A stretch of DNA of 64,000 bases from Pseudomonas sp. TCU-HL1 (GTDB taxonomy: Bacteria; Pseudomonadota; Gammaproteobacteria; Pseudomonadales; Pseudomonadaceae). Each line of letters opens with the position of its first letter. Positions within the stretch are counted from its first letter, which is position 1. Where the stretch lies: NCBI RefSeq assembly GCF_001708505.1, contig NZ_CP015992.1:3782001-3846000 (forward strand), written 5' to 3'. Shown here piece after piece: positions 9,543-17,314 of the stretch. The notes beneath the pieces are model-generated. The model was not told the DNA's origin and searched no databases. It was given only the letters and a program-made list of their open reading frames with translations. The translations under genes were made by a program, and so were the position numbers.

Positions 9543-9684
9543 GCCGGTCGAAGCGACCTCACCACAGGATGCATTGGGTGGGGTCAGCTTCGTTTACCCA
9601 CCTGACGACTGCTAGGCTTATCCACAATTGCTGAGGTGAAAATCAGCAAGCCGCCCTGGGTCATTTTTCAATCGGCAGGGTGGG

Positions 9685-9897
9685 TCAGTTTTCAATCAGC
9701 GCCGACACCCAGTGCCCACGCGGTGGCCGAGGCACATTCATTTGCGTGCACACACGCGCCATAAAGCTGGAGGAAACGCCGTGATGCTCAGCGATCTTGG
9801 TCATTGGACGTTGCCAAACCTCTGCGTACAACTCCTCACGAGTGACCGGCCCGCCAGGGCTTGAATTTGGTTGTTCGAACACCTCTGCAGAAGACAT
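9685..9897 (-). pseudogene. Hypothetical protein N-terminus, cut off by IS21
   Basis: From ATG 9897 the product reads MSSAEVFEQPNSSPGGPVTR, then EELYAEVWQRPMTKIAEHHG, VSSSFMARVCTQMNVPRPPR and GHW. This resembles the N-terminus of larger hypothetical proteins that begin with a short helix-turn-helix-like segment and a PPRGYW motif. At 9707 the frame enters the end of the outer IS21 and stops after SALIEN. The remaining part of the gene is not recognisable on the other side of the element (4461-4507), so it has been lost or moved. Function unknown. Confidence 0.6.
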
Positions 9898-10095
9898 ACA
9901 TCGATCCTTAAGCCCCAATATGACCAGGTCCGCCAAGCCAACAGATGGCAAGTCGGCCCGAAACCGCCAGGGCACCAATTATCCAAGTGCCTCTGTTGTA
10001 CCAAACCCTCCCCGGCCCTCTCCACCGTGTTGTTTGCCCAATGGGTAGCAGCCAGCATCTGCACGTGAAACGGGGCAACGAGGAGAAGGACAGCC

Positions 10096-10506
10096 ATGCC
10101 CGCAACAACCGAGCAACGCCCTGCCCGCTTGATCGCTTGCATGCCCCGGATACTTCGGGCCAGTGCGGCGCCAGCCTACCTCGGCATGTGCCGCACCGAG
10201 TTCAACAGAACTGTTCGCCCCTACGTCCGGGAATTCCGTATCGGGGTGCAGGGCATCGGCTTCGATCGAGAGGAACTGGACGCCTGGGCCGACGCCTACA
10301 TCGACCAGGCCAGCATTGAAAAGGAAGGTGCCACGGGACATGATCACCCCCGCAGCGAGCGCCAAGGAGAAAAACCATGGCGCAAAAAACCATTAGCGGC
10401 CTCTACCAAAGGAACGGGATCTGGCACATCGACAAGGTCTTCAGGGGTCAGCGAATTCAGGAAAGCACTGGATCAAGCGACAGGAAGGAGGCGGAGCAAT
10501 ACCTGA
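10096..10506 (+). CDS. Excisionase-like small protein overlapping the integrase gene
   Basis: A 136-aa protein with a good ribosome site (GGAGAAGGA) before ATG 10096. Residues about 17-68 (RILRASAAPAYLGMCRTEFN, then GIGFDREELDAWADAYI) form a short winged-helix or MerR-like fold of the type seen in excisionases just upstream of phage and island integrases. The C-terminal 43 residues are read from DNA that also encodes the integrase N-terminus (130-bp overlap, different frame). Its likely role is directing excision of the element next to tRNA-Pro or regulating the integrase. The assignment rests on context and motif. Confidence 0.65.
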   Translation: MPATTEQRPARLIACMPRILRASAAPAYLGMCRTEFNRTVRPYVREFRIGVQGIGFDREELDAWADAYIDQASIEKEGATGHDHPRSERQGEKPWRKKPLAASTKGTGSGTSTRSSGVSEFRKALDQATGRRRSNT

Positions 10507-11576
10507 TACACAAGCTGGAAAAGCTGCGCGAGCAGAAGATCTACGGCGTACGCAGGATAAGAACCTGGAGGGAAGCAGCCACCCGTTATCTGGTTGAGTA
10601 CAAGGACCAACCCTCGATTGGGCTTACTGCCATCTATCTGGAGCAGTTGGACCCGTATATCGGGGACACCCCCGTCACTCACATCGATGATGAAACGCTG
10701 GCCCCGTACATCAAGGATCGCTTGAAGCCCAGCAAAACTACCGACGGCAAGGTGAAGCGCGGGGTTTCTTACCGGACGGTGAACATCGCCCTGGAGCGTG
10801 TCATACGCATCCTCAATCTTTGCGCCAGGAAATGGCGCGACGAGCATAAGCGTCCCTGGCTCGATGTAGTGCCGATGATCACCAAGCTGGAGGAAAAAAA
10901 AACCAGGCGTTCTCCCTATCCGCTGTCCTGGGAAGAGCAATCGATTCTATTCGCCGAATTGCCTGATCACTTGCGCCGCATGGCGCTTTACAAGGTGAAC
11001 AGCGGCTCGCGCGAACAGGAAGTCGTGAAATTGCGCTGGGACTGGGAAATACAGGTTCCAGAGCTCAAGACCAGCGTCTTCCTCATACCTGCCGATTTTG
11101 GTGGCCGGCATGAGAGTTCGGGGGTCAAGAACGGCGACGAGCGTTTGGTGGTGCTGAACAGCGTGGCGAAATCCATCATCGAGGGGCAGCGTGGCCTGGA
11201 TCCGGTTTGGGTGTTCCCTTACGGGATGCCCGACCAGAATGGCAAGGCGATGCCGGTCCACCGGATGAACGACTCGGCCTGGAAGAAAGCCAGGGTGCGG
11301 GCAGCAAAGAAATTTCAGGAGAAGTTTCTCCGCCCTGCTCCACCCGGATTCGCTTCGATCCGTGTCCATGACCTGAAGCATACCTTCGGCCGCCGGCTTC
11401 GGGCAGCCGGGGTAACGGAAGAGGACCGGAAGGCTCTGCTAGGGCACAAGAACGGCAGCATCACCAGTCACTACTCGGCAGCAGAGCTGGGAAAACTGAT
11501 CGATGAAGCCAACAAGATATCGGCGACGGACTCCCGTGGGCCGGTGCTGACAATACTGAGGAGGAAGGCAGGATGA
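10377..11576 (+). CDS. Tyrosine recombinase/integrase (tRNA-Pro-associated)
   Basis: A 399-aa phage-type integrase ending 71 bp from the 3' end of tRNA-Pro, its likely attachment gene. The N-terminal half holds the arm-binding and core-binding domains (SGLYQRNGIWHIDKVFRGQR; SYRTVNIALERVIRILNLCA). The catalytic domain shows Arg212 (SGSREQEVVKLRW), the box-II block HDLKHTFGRRLRAAG (His331), LLGHKNGSITSHYS and the nucleophile candidate Tyr366. Position 334, usually Arg in HxxR, is Lys here. Start at ATG 10377 follows GGAGAAAAACC. The frame is intact and the product plausibly active. Confidence 0.92.
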   Translation: MAQKTISGLYQRNGIWHIDKVFRGQRIQESTGSSDRKEAEQYLIHKLEKLREQKIYGVRRIRTWREAATRYLVEYKDQPSIGLTAIYLEQLDPYIGDTPVTHIDDETLAPYIKDRLKPSKTTDGKVKRGVSYRTVNIALERVIRILNLCARKWRDEHKRPWLDVVPMITKLEEKKTRRSPYPLSWEEQSILFAELPDHLRRMALYKVNSGSREQEVVKLRWDWEIQVPELKTSVFLIPADFGGRHESSGVKNGDERLVVLNSVAKSIIEGQRGLDPVWVFPYGMPDQNGKAMPVHRMNDSAWKKARVRAAKKFQEKFLRPAPPGFASIRVHDLKHTFGRRLRAAGVTEEDRKALLGHKNGSITSHYSAAELGKLIDEANKISATDSRGPVLTILRRKAG

Positions 11577-11602
11577 AGAGTCCCGCAAAAGTCCCTGACA
11601 CG

Positions 11603-11631
11603 AAAAAGGCCAGTCGTTTCCGAACTGGCCT
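11603..11631 (-). terminator. Terminator of tRNA-Pro
   Basis: On the minus strand AGGCCAGT-loop-ACTGGCCT is followed by TTTTT, a classic intrinsic terminator 17 bp after the tRNA-Pro 3' end. It also lies just after the integrase stop on the + strand. Confidence 0.8.
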
Positions 11632-11647
11632 AAGTCGTTGAAGAATA

Positions 11648-11725
<78 letters not shown>

Positions 11726-11811
11726 CGTTTTGTAGCTCGCTCCGGATCACCGGAAGCGGAGCGAACTATATCTTAAGCTTTTGAATTGTGGAAGGTTTTT
11801 TTCAAGAAAAT

Positions 11812-12168
11812 TCACTTCCGCAACACATGGAGGACATCTTCGAGCTCGGCGATCATCTGGCGGATGAGCTGCTTGTACTGCGTGGTGTCTTCCTTGGCTT
11901 CGTCCCCGGAAAGGCGCTGACGCGCCCCGCCGATGGTGAAGCCCTGATCGTATAGCAGCGCCCGGATCTGCCGAATCATCAGCACATCCTGGCGCTGGTA
12001 GTAGCGCCTGTTACCGCGCCGCTTTACCGGGTTGAGCTGGGGAAATTCCTGCTCCCAATAACGCAGCACGTGGGGCTTGACTGCGCAGAGTTCACTAACT
12101 TCGCCAATAGTGAAATACCGCTTGCCTGGAATGGGCGGCAGCTCGTCGTTATGACTTGGTTCCAGCAT
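11812..12168 (-). CDS. MerR-family transcriptional regulator downstream of ihfA
   Basis: A 118-aa protein with an N-terminal MerR-type winged helix (residues about 17-85: RYFTIGEVSELCAVKPHVLR, then YWEQEFPQLNPVKRRGNRRY). It lacks the Cys or aromatic effector-binding C-terminus of metal or drug sensors and ends in a dimerisation helix (IRQMIAELEDVLHVLRK). ATG 12168 lies inside the end of ihfA (20-bp overlap), so the genes are co-transcribed and probably translationally coupled. This small regulator is conserved beside ihfA in pseudomonads; its targets are not evident from the sequence. Confidence 0.93.
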   Translation of the reverse strand: MLEPSHNDELPPIPGKRYFTIGEVSELCAVKPHVLRYWEQEFPQLNPVKRRGNRRYYQRQDVLMIRQIRALLYDQGFTIGGARQRLSGDEAKEDTTQYKQLIRQMIAELEDVLHVLRK

Positions 12169-12451
12169 AAGCTTCGACCCTGGCTTTGAGTTTCTGCCCT
12201 GGACGGAAAGTGACCACACGGCGAGCCGTGATCGGGATTTCCTCTCCGGTCTTCGGGTTTCGGCCAGGCCGCTGACGCTTGTCGCGCAAGTCGAAATTGC
12301 CGAACCCGGACAACTTCACCTGTTCGTTGTGCTCCAGCGCCTGACGGATTTCCTCGAAGAACAGCTCCACCAGTTCCTTGGCTTCCCGTTTATTCAGGCC
12401 AAGCTCTTCATAAAGACGTTCAGCCATCTCAGCTTTCGTCAGAGCCCCCAT
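12149..12451 (-). CDS. ihfA: Integration host factor subunit alpha
   Basis: A 100-aa DNA-bending protein that pairs with IhfB to act in recombination, replication and transcription. The sequence MGALTKAEMAERLYEELGLN, the core VKLSGFGNFDLRDKRQRPGR and NPKTGEEIPITARRVVTFRP contain the HU/IHF beta-arm with the intercalating proline (GRNPKTGEEIPI). Length and motifs match IhfA. It starts 3 bp after the pheT stop, as in the conserved pheST-ihfA operon. Confidence 0.97.
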   Translation of the reverse strand: MGALTKAEMAERLYEELGLNKREAKELVELFFEEIRQALEHNEQVKLSGFGNFDLRDKRQRPGRNPKTGEEIPITARRVVTFRPGQKLKARVEAYAGTKS

Positions 12452-12454
12452 ACG

Positions 12455-14833
12455 CTACTTCCTTAACGTGGCATTGAACCTGTCTTCCAGCGAGGTGACG
12501 ATGTTTTGCGTTGTGTTGTTCACCTCATCGTCAGTAAGAGTGCGCGATGGATGCTGCCAGGTCAAGCCGACCGCCAAGCTTTTTCTAAGCGGATCAATGC
12601 CTTTACCGTGATACACGTCAAATAGCCTGAGGTCAGTCAGCCATTCGCCGGCGGCTTCACGGATGGTGGCGAGTACCGACTCGGCAGCAATGTCACGATC
12701 CACCAGCAGGGCGAGGTCACGGCGTACTTCAGGGAAGCGCGACAGCTCGCTGAACTTTGGCAGCTTGCCCTGCATCACTTCGGCCAGTACCAGCTCGAAC
12801 ATGTAGACCGGCTGATCCAGATCCAGGGCCTTGGCGAGTTCCGGGTGCAGCGCACCGAGGAAGCCGACCAGGCGTCCTTCTCTTTCGATGCAAGCGGTCT
12901 GACCCGGATGCAAGGCGGGATGCTCACCCGGCACGAAGCTGAAGGCATCCAGGTGACCAGCGGCGCCGAGGATGGCTTCCACATCGGCTTTGGCGTCATA
13001 GAAGTCGACGGCATCACGGCCATTGGCCCAGCTTACCGGCAGGCGGGAACCGCAGAGCACACCTGCCAGCATGGGCTCCTGCTTCAGACCCTCGAGCTGG
13101 CCAACGAAACGCAAGCCGCTTTCGAACAGGCGCACGCGGGACTGCTGACGGTTGAGGTTGTGCTGCAGGGCACTGACCAGGCCCGGCCACAGCGAAGAGC
13201 GCATGGCAGCCATGTCAGCGGAGATGGGGTTGGCCAGCATCAGCGGCTTCACGCCGGGATTGAACAGTTCGAACAGTTTCGGATCGATGAAGCTGTAGGT
13301 GATGGCCTCGTGGTAACCACGAGCTACCAGCAGGCGACGCAGGGCCGGCAGTTCGACGGCAGCCTCGGAACGCGCACGCGGCGCCAGGCGCGCTTGCGGG
13401 TAACGAACCGGCAGACGGTTGTAGCCATAGAGGCGGCCCAGCTCTTCGATCAGGTCCACTTCCAGGCTAATATCGAAGCGATGGCTCGGCACTGCCACTT
13501 GCCATTGGCCAGCACCTTCGGCGGCGACCTTCAGGTCCAACGCAGTGAGCAGACGCTCGACTTCGGCGGCGTCCATTTCCATGCCCAGCATCTGGGTGAT
13601 GCGCTCGGCACGCAGGGTAACCGGCGCAACGTTCGGCAGGTGGTCCTGGCTGACGGCCTCGATGATCGGGCCAGCTTCGCCGCCGACGATTTCCAGTAGC
13701 AGGCCGGTGGCGCGCTCCATGGCTTCGCGGGCCAGCTGGAAGTCGACGCCACGCTCGAAGCGGTGGGACGAATCGGTGTGCAGGCCATAGGAACGGGCCT
13801 TGCCGGCAACAGCAATGGTGTCGAAGAAGGCTGCTTCGAGGAACAGGTCGCGGGTCTTACCGCTCACGCCACTGTGCTCGCCACCCATGACGCCAGCGAT
13901 GGCCAGGGCACGGTCATAGTCGGCGACGACCAGAGTGTCGGCGCGCAGGCTGACTTCCTGGCCGTCCAGCAGGACGAGCTTCTCGCCCTCCTCCGCCATA
14001 CGCACGCGGATGCCGCCATTGATTTCGGCGAGGTCGAAAGCGTGCATCGGCTGGCCAAGTTCGAGCATCACGTAGTTGGTGATGTCGACGGCGGCATCGA
14101 TGCTGCGCACTTCGGAGCGACGCAGGCGCTCGACCATCCACAACGGGGTCGGACGAGACAGATCGACGTTGCGGATCACGCGACCGAGGTAGCGCGGGCA
14201 GGCCGCCGGAGCGGACACTTCGACCGGACGCACTTCGTCATGGGCCGGCGCAACGGCAGCAACCTGCGGGCGGGTGACCGGAGCGGCATAAAGCGCACCC
14301 ACTTCGCGAGCGAGGCCGGACAGGCTCAGGCAATCGCCACGGTTGGGGGTCAGGCCCAGCTCGATGATCACGTCATCCAGGCCCAGATAGGCGCGAATGT
14401 CCTGGCCAACAGGCGCATCGGCAGCCAGCTCCATCAGGCCGTCGTTTTCGTCGCTGATCTGCAGCTCGGAGGCCGAGCAGAGCATGCCATTGGATTCAAC
14501 TCCACGCAGCTTGGCCTTCTTGATCTTGAAGTCGCCCTGCAGTTCGGCGCCGATCATGGCGAAGGGAATCTTCAGGCCGGGGCGCACGTTCGGCGCACCA
14601 CACACGACCTGGAAGGCTTCGGTGCCGTTGCTTACCTGGCAAACACGCAGCTTGTCAGCGTCCGGGTGTTGTTCGGTGCTCAGCACCTCGCCTACGATCA
14701 CGCCACTGAAGGCGCCCGCCACCGGGGTGACGCTATCAACTTCGAGGCCTGCCATGGACAGACGAGCTACCAGCTCGTCGCGGGATACCTGCGGGCTTAC
14801 CCAGCTCCGCAGCCAGTGTTCACTGAATTTCAT
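12455..14833 (-). CDS. pheT: Phenylalanyl-tRNA synthetase beta subunit
   Basis: A 792-aa beta chain of the (alpha-beta)2 enzyme that charges tRNA-Phe. Domains in order: N-terminal core, EMAP/OB-type tRNA-binding domain (about residues 39-148; VIVGEVLSTEQHPDADKLRV), B3/B4 editing domain (about 210-385), B5 (about 400-475), catalytic-like core, and a C-terminal anticodon-binding ferredoxin fold (about 698-791, FSELSRFPEVRRDLALLVDR). Length is typical. ATG 14833 has AGGAG upstream. A MITE-like repeat separates it from pheS. Confidence 0.97.
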   Translation of the reverse strand: MKFSEHWLRSWVSPQVSRDELVARLSMAGLEVDSVTPVAGAFSGVIVGEVLSTEQHPDADKLRVCQVSNGTEAFQVVCGAPNVRPGLKIPFAMIGAELQGDFKIKKAKLRGVESNGMLCSASELQISDENDGLMELAADAPVGQDIRAYLGLDDVIIELGLTPNRGDCLSLSGLAREVGALYAAPVTRPQVAAVAPAHDEVRPVEVSAPAACPRYLGRVIRNVDLSRPTPLWMVERLRRSEVRSIDAAVDITNYVMLELGQPMHAFDLAEINGGIRVRMAEEGEKLVLLDGQEVSLRADTLVVADYDRALAIAGVMGGEHSGVSGKTRDLFLEAAFFDTIAVAGKARSYGLHTDSSHRFERGVDFQLAREAMERATGLLLEIVGGEAGPIIEAVSQDHLPNVAPVTLRAERITQMLGMEMDAAEVERLLTALDLKVAAEGAGQWQVAVPSHRFDISLEVDLIEELGRLYGYNRLPVRYPQARLAPRARSEAAVELPALRRLLVARGYHEAITYSFIDPKLFELFNPGVKPLMLANPISADMAAMRSSLWPGLVSALQHNLNRQQSRVRLFESGLRFVGQLEGLKQEPMLAGVLCGSRLPVSWANGRDAVDFYDAKADVEAILGAAGHLDAFSFVPGEHPALHPGQTACIEREGRLVGFLGALHPELAKALDLDQPVYMFELVLAEVMQGKLPKFSELSRFPEVRRDLALLVDRDIAAESVLATIREAAGEWLTDLRLFDVYHGKGIDPLRKSLAVGLTWQHPSRTLTDDEVNNTTQNIVTSLEDRFNATLRK

Positions 14834-14844
14834 CCTCTTCTCCT

Positions 14845-14987
14845 AGAGCCTGCTCAACGCCTGCTGCGCGTCGGCTCTACTGCGTTAAAAGCAGGCTCAA
14901 AATGCTCATTTACAACGCGTAAACTGCGCTTTTCCGCCTGCTTTTGCCTTGCATAGCGCTAGCTCGCAAGGCGTTGACACAGGCTCT
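14845..14987. repeat. MITE-like repeat between pheS and pheT
   Basis: A 143-bp segment bounded by near-perfect inverted ends: AGAGCCTG-C-TCAACGCC at 14845-14861 and, in reverse complement, AGAGCCTG-TG-TCAACGCC from 14987. It occupies nearly all of the pheS-pheT spacer and holds no gene. Its interior includes an AT-rich stretch (about 14884-14935). This is consistent with a small non-autonomous element or an extragenic repeat family; no target duplication was certain. Confidence 0.6.
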
Positions 14988-15010
14988 GGATTCGTTTCGG
15001 ACGCTGCGAC

Positions 15011-16027
15011 CTAGCGGAATTGCGCAAGGAAGCGCAGGTCGTTGTCGAAGAACAGGCGCAAGTCGTTGACGCCATAACGCAGCATGGCCAAACGCTCTAC
15101 GCCCATGCCGAAGGCGAAGCCCTGGTATTTCTCCGGGTCGATGCCGGACATGCGCAGTACGTTCGGGTGCACCATGCCGCAGCCCATCACTTCCAGCCAG
15201 CCAGTCTGCTTGCAAACGCGGCAGCCTTTGCCGGAACACATCACGCACTGCATGTCGACTTCAGCGGACGGCTCGGTGAAGGGGAAGAAGGAGGGTCGGA
15301 AGCGAACGCCGAGGTCCTTCTCGAAGAACACACGCAGGAACTCTTCGATGGTGCCCTTGAGGTCGGCGAAGCTGATGCCTTCGTCTACCAGCAGGCCTTC
15401 GACCTGATGGAACATCGGCGAGTGGGTGATATCCGAGTCGCAGCGATAGACGCGGCCGGGGCAGACGATGCGGATCGGCGGCTGCTGCGATTCCATGGTG
15501 CGTACCTGTACCGGGGAGGTGTGGGTACGCAGTAGCATGTTCGCGTTGAAATAGAAGGTGTCGTGCATTGCCCGGGCCGGGTGGTGGCCGGGAATGTTGA
15601 GCGCTTCGAAGTTGTGGTAGTCGTCTTCGACTTCGGGGCCTTCGGCAATGCCGTAGCCAATCCGAGTGAAGAACTGCTCGACGCGCTCAAGGGTACGCGT
15701 TACGGGATGCAGGCCACCAGAGACCTGGCCGCGACCCGGCAGGGTCACGTCGATTCGTTCAGCCGCGAGCTTGGCGGTCAGTGCAGCCTGCTCAAGCGAC
15801 TCTTTACGGGTGTTCAATGCTTCCTGAACGCGCTCCTTGGCGGCGTTGATCAGGGCACCGACCCTGGGGCGCTCTTCAGCCGGCAGGTCGCCCAGGGTCT
15901 TCATCACCTGGGTCAGCTCGCCCTTCTTGCCAAGGTAGTGAACGCGAATCTGCTCCAGGGCGTTCACGTCTTCGGTTTGTTGCACGGCCTCAAGCGCTTG
16001 CGAGACCAGCGCATCCAGATTTTCCAT
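15011..16027 (-). CDS. pheS: Phenylalanyl-tRNA synthetase alpha subunit
   Basis: A 338-aa catalytic subunit. An N-terminal coiled coil (residues about 1-85) binds tRNA; the class II core follows, with motif 2 around FHQVEGLLVDEGISFADLKG and motif 3 GFAFGMGVERLAMLRYGVND, plus the Cys-rich CVMCSGKGCRVCKQTGWLE insertion common in this subfamily. It is the first gene of the pheST-ihfA-merR set and follows a stem-loop after rplT. Confidence 0.97.
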   Translation of the reverse strand: MENLDALVSQALEAVQQTEDVNALEQIRVHYLGKKGELTQVMKTLGDLPAEERPRVGALINAAKERVQEALNTRKESLEQAALTAKLAAERIDVTLPGRGQVSGGLHPVTRTLERVEQFFTRIGYGIAEGPEVEDDYHNFEALNIPGHHPARAMHDTFYFNANMLLRTHTSPVQVRTMESQQPPIRIVCPGRVYRCDSDITHSPMFHQVEGLLVDEGISFADLKGTIEEFLRVFFEKDLGVRFRPSFFPFTEPSAEVDMQCVMCSGKGCRVCKQTGWLEVMGCGMVHPNVLRMSGIDPEKYQGFAFGMGVERLAMLRYGVNDLRLFFDNDLRFLAQFR

Positions 16028-16047
16028 GTACAGACTCCAGATACGAA

Positions 16048-16078
16048 ATAGGGGAAGGGCACAAGGCCCTTCCCCTAT
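16048..16078 (-). terminator. Stem-loop between rplT and pheS (attenuator or terminator)
   Basis: A perfect 13-bp stem (ATAGGGGAAGGGC and its complement) with a five-base loop lies between the rplT stop and the pheS start. On the minus strand only a weak TTTC run follows. It may partially terminate ribosomal-protein transcription or attenuate pheST, as known for pheST in enteric bacteria; no leader peptide was established here. Confidence 0.55.
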
Positions 16079-16121
16079 CGATGACGTTCAGCACCGGGCG
16101 AACCCGGTGATTGTCGGGGAC

Positions 16122-16478
16122 TTAAGCCAGGATGGCCTTAGCTTTCTCGACAATCGCAGCAAACGCCGCTTTTTCGTTCACTGCCAGGTCGGCCAGAACC
16201 TTACGGTCGATCTCGATGGCAGCTTTTTTCAGGCCAGCAATCAGGCGGCTGTAGGACAGACCGTTCTGACGAGCACCAGCGTTGATACGAGCGATCCACA
16301 GAGCGCGGAACTGACGCTTGCGCTGACGGCGGTCACGGTAGGCGTATTGGCCAGCCTTGATTACCGCCTGCTTGGCAACGCGGAACACGCGCGAACGTGC
16401 ACCGTAGTAGCCTTTGGCGAGTTTCAGAATCTTTTTGTGACGCTTGCGAGCGATGACGCCACGCTTAACACGAGCCAT
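16122..16478 (-). CDS. rplT: 50S ribosomal protein L20
   Basis: A 118-aa, strongly basic protein (MARVKRGVIARKRHKKILKL) that binds 23S rRNA early in large-subunit assembly. Length and sequence match L20 throughout (WIARINAGARQNGLSYSRLI). It follows rpmI by 29 bp on the same strand in the infC-rpmI-rplT operon. In other bacteria L20 represses this operon at the mRNA level; that was not demonstrated here. Confidence 0.98.
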   Translation of the reverse strand: MARVKRGVIARKRHKKILKLAKGYYGARSRVFRVAKQAVIKAGQYAYRDRRQRKRQFRALWIARINAGARQNGLSYSRLIAGLKKAAIEIDRKVLADLAVNEKAAFAAIVEKAKAILA

Positions 16479-16507
16479 GAGTAAACTCCTCTAAAATCTT
16501 GACCGGA

Positions 16508-16702
16508 TTAACGAACGCGCAGCATGCGCTCTACTTTACGGACGTCAGACGGGTGCACCTGGGTGCAGCCGCGCAGCTGACGCTTACGCTTGGTAGTCAT
16601 CTTGGTCAGGATGTGGCTCTTGAAAGCGTGCTTGTGCTTGAAGCCAGAAGCTGTCTTCTTGAAGCGCTTCGCAGCACCGCTCTTGGTTTTCATCTTTGGC
16701 AT
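16508..16702 (-). CDS. rpmI: 50S ribosomal protein L35
   Basis: A 64-aa basic protein (MPKMKTKSGAAKRFKKTASG, ending VHPSDVRKVERMLRVR) with full-length L35 character. It sits between infC and rplT, the standard order for this operon. Confidence 0.98.
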   Translation of the reverse strand: MPKMKTKSGAAKRFKKTASGFKHKHAFKSHILTKMTTKRKRQLRGCTQVHPSDVRKVERMLRVR

Positions 16703-16763
16703 GTTCGGATACTCCGCATTCAGTCAATACACATAACCGCAAGGCCTGCCAGTGCCCTGGGGG

Positions 16764-17309
16764 TTATTTTCGCTTTTTGGGGGCGATGACCATCATCAGC
16801 TGGCGTCCTTCCAGCTTAGGATGCTGCTCTACGGTGCCGATTTCAGCGAGGTCGGCTTCGACCCGCTTCAATAGCTCCATACCCAGCTCCTGGTGGGCCA
16901 TCTCACGACCACGGAATCGCAGGGATACCTTGGCCTTGTCCCCTTCATTAAGGAAACGTACCAGGTTGCGTAGTTTTACCTGGTAATCCCCTTCTTCCGT
17001 CCCTGGACGAAACTTGATTTCTTTAATCTGCTGCTGGTGCTGGTTCTTCTTCGCGACAGCGGCCTGCTTCTTCTTCTCGAAGAGGTGCTTGCCGTAATCC
17101 ATGATGCGGCAGACAGGCGGCAACGCATCGGCGGAAATTTCCACCAGATCCAGCTTTGCTTCTTCAGCAGCACGAAGCGCTTCATCGATCGAGACGACGC
17201 CAATCTGCTGGCCGTCAGCACCAATCAACCGGACCTCACGAGCCGAGATATTCTCGTTGATCGGGGCCTTCGGTTGAGTCCGCTTATCCTGTCTCATTTC
17301 ACGCTTAAT
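16764..17309 (-). CDS. infC: Translation initiation factor IF-3
   Basis: IF-3 binds the 30S subunit and enforces correct start selection. The N-domain (INENISAREVRLIGADGQQI), the linker and the C-domain (EIKFRPGTEEGDYQVKLRNL, RFRGREMAHQELGMELL) are complete. An ATG at 17297 would give 177 aa, but the reading extends upstream through ATC-ATT-ATT-AAG-CGT-GAA. In other bacteria infC uses a rare AUU (or similar) start for self-regulation. I place the start at ATT 17309, eight bases after GGAG; ATT 17312 and ATC 17315 are alternatives. The thrS stop overlaps or abuts the start. Confidence 0.93.
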   Translation of the reverse strand: MKREMRQDKRTQPKAPINENISAREVRLIGADGQQIGVVSIDEALRAAEEAKLDLVEISADALPPVCRIMDYGKHLFEKKKQAAVAKKNQHQQQIKEIKFRPGTEEGDYQVKLRNLVRFLNEGDKAKVSLRFRGREMAHQELGMELLKRVEADLAEIGTVEQHPKLEGRQLMMVIAPKKRK

Positions 17310-17314
17310 AATGA

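Larger units (their letters stand above)
4508..9707 (+). mobile_element. IS21-family element (outer), split by a second IS21
   Basis: Inverted ends: left TGTTGCCGCTGACCGAAAAC at 4508, and right, read on the minus strand, TGTCGGCGCTGATTGAAAAC from 9707. The subterminal motif TGAAAACTGACCCA is repeated at both ends, as IS21 elements typically have multiple end repeats. Without the inner insertion (2620 bp) and its 7-bp duplication the element would be 2573 bp, a normal IS21 size. It carries istA (split) and istB. It has truncated the hypothetical gene at 9685-9897. No matching target duplication was seen at its outer edges. Confidence 0.85.

Noticed and set aside
4508..9707. Target-site duplication of the outer IS21
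   Set aside because: The flanks (…CCTACTAC and CCCAGTGC…) do not match, so none is claimed.
13763..14956. 397-codon plus-strand frame over pheT
   Set aside because: Antisense of PheT; it runs through the MITE-like repeat and has no domain signal.
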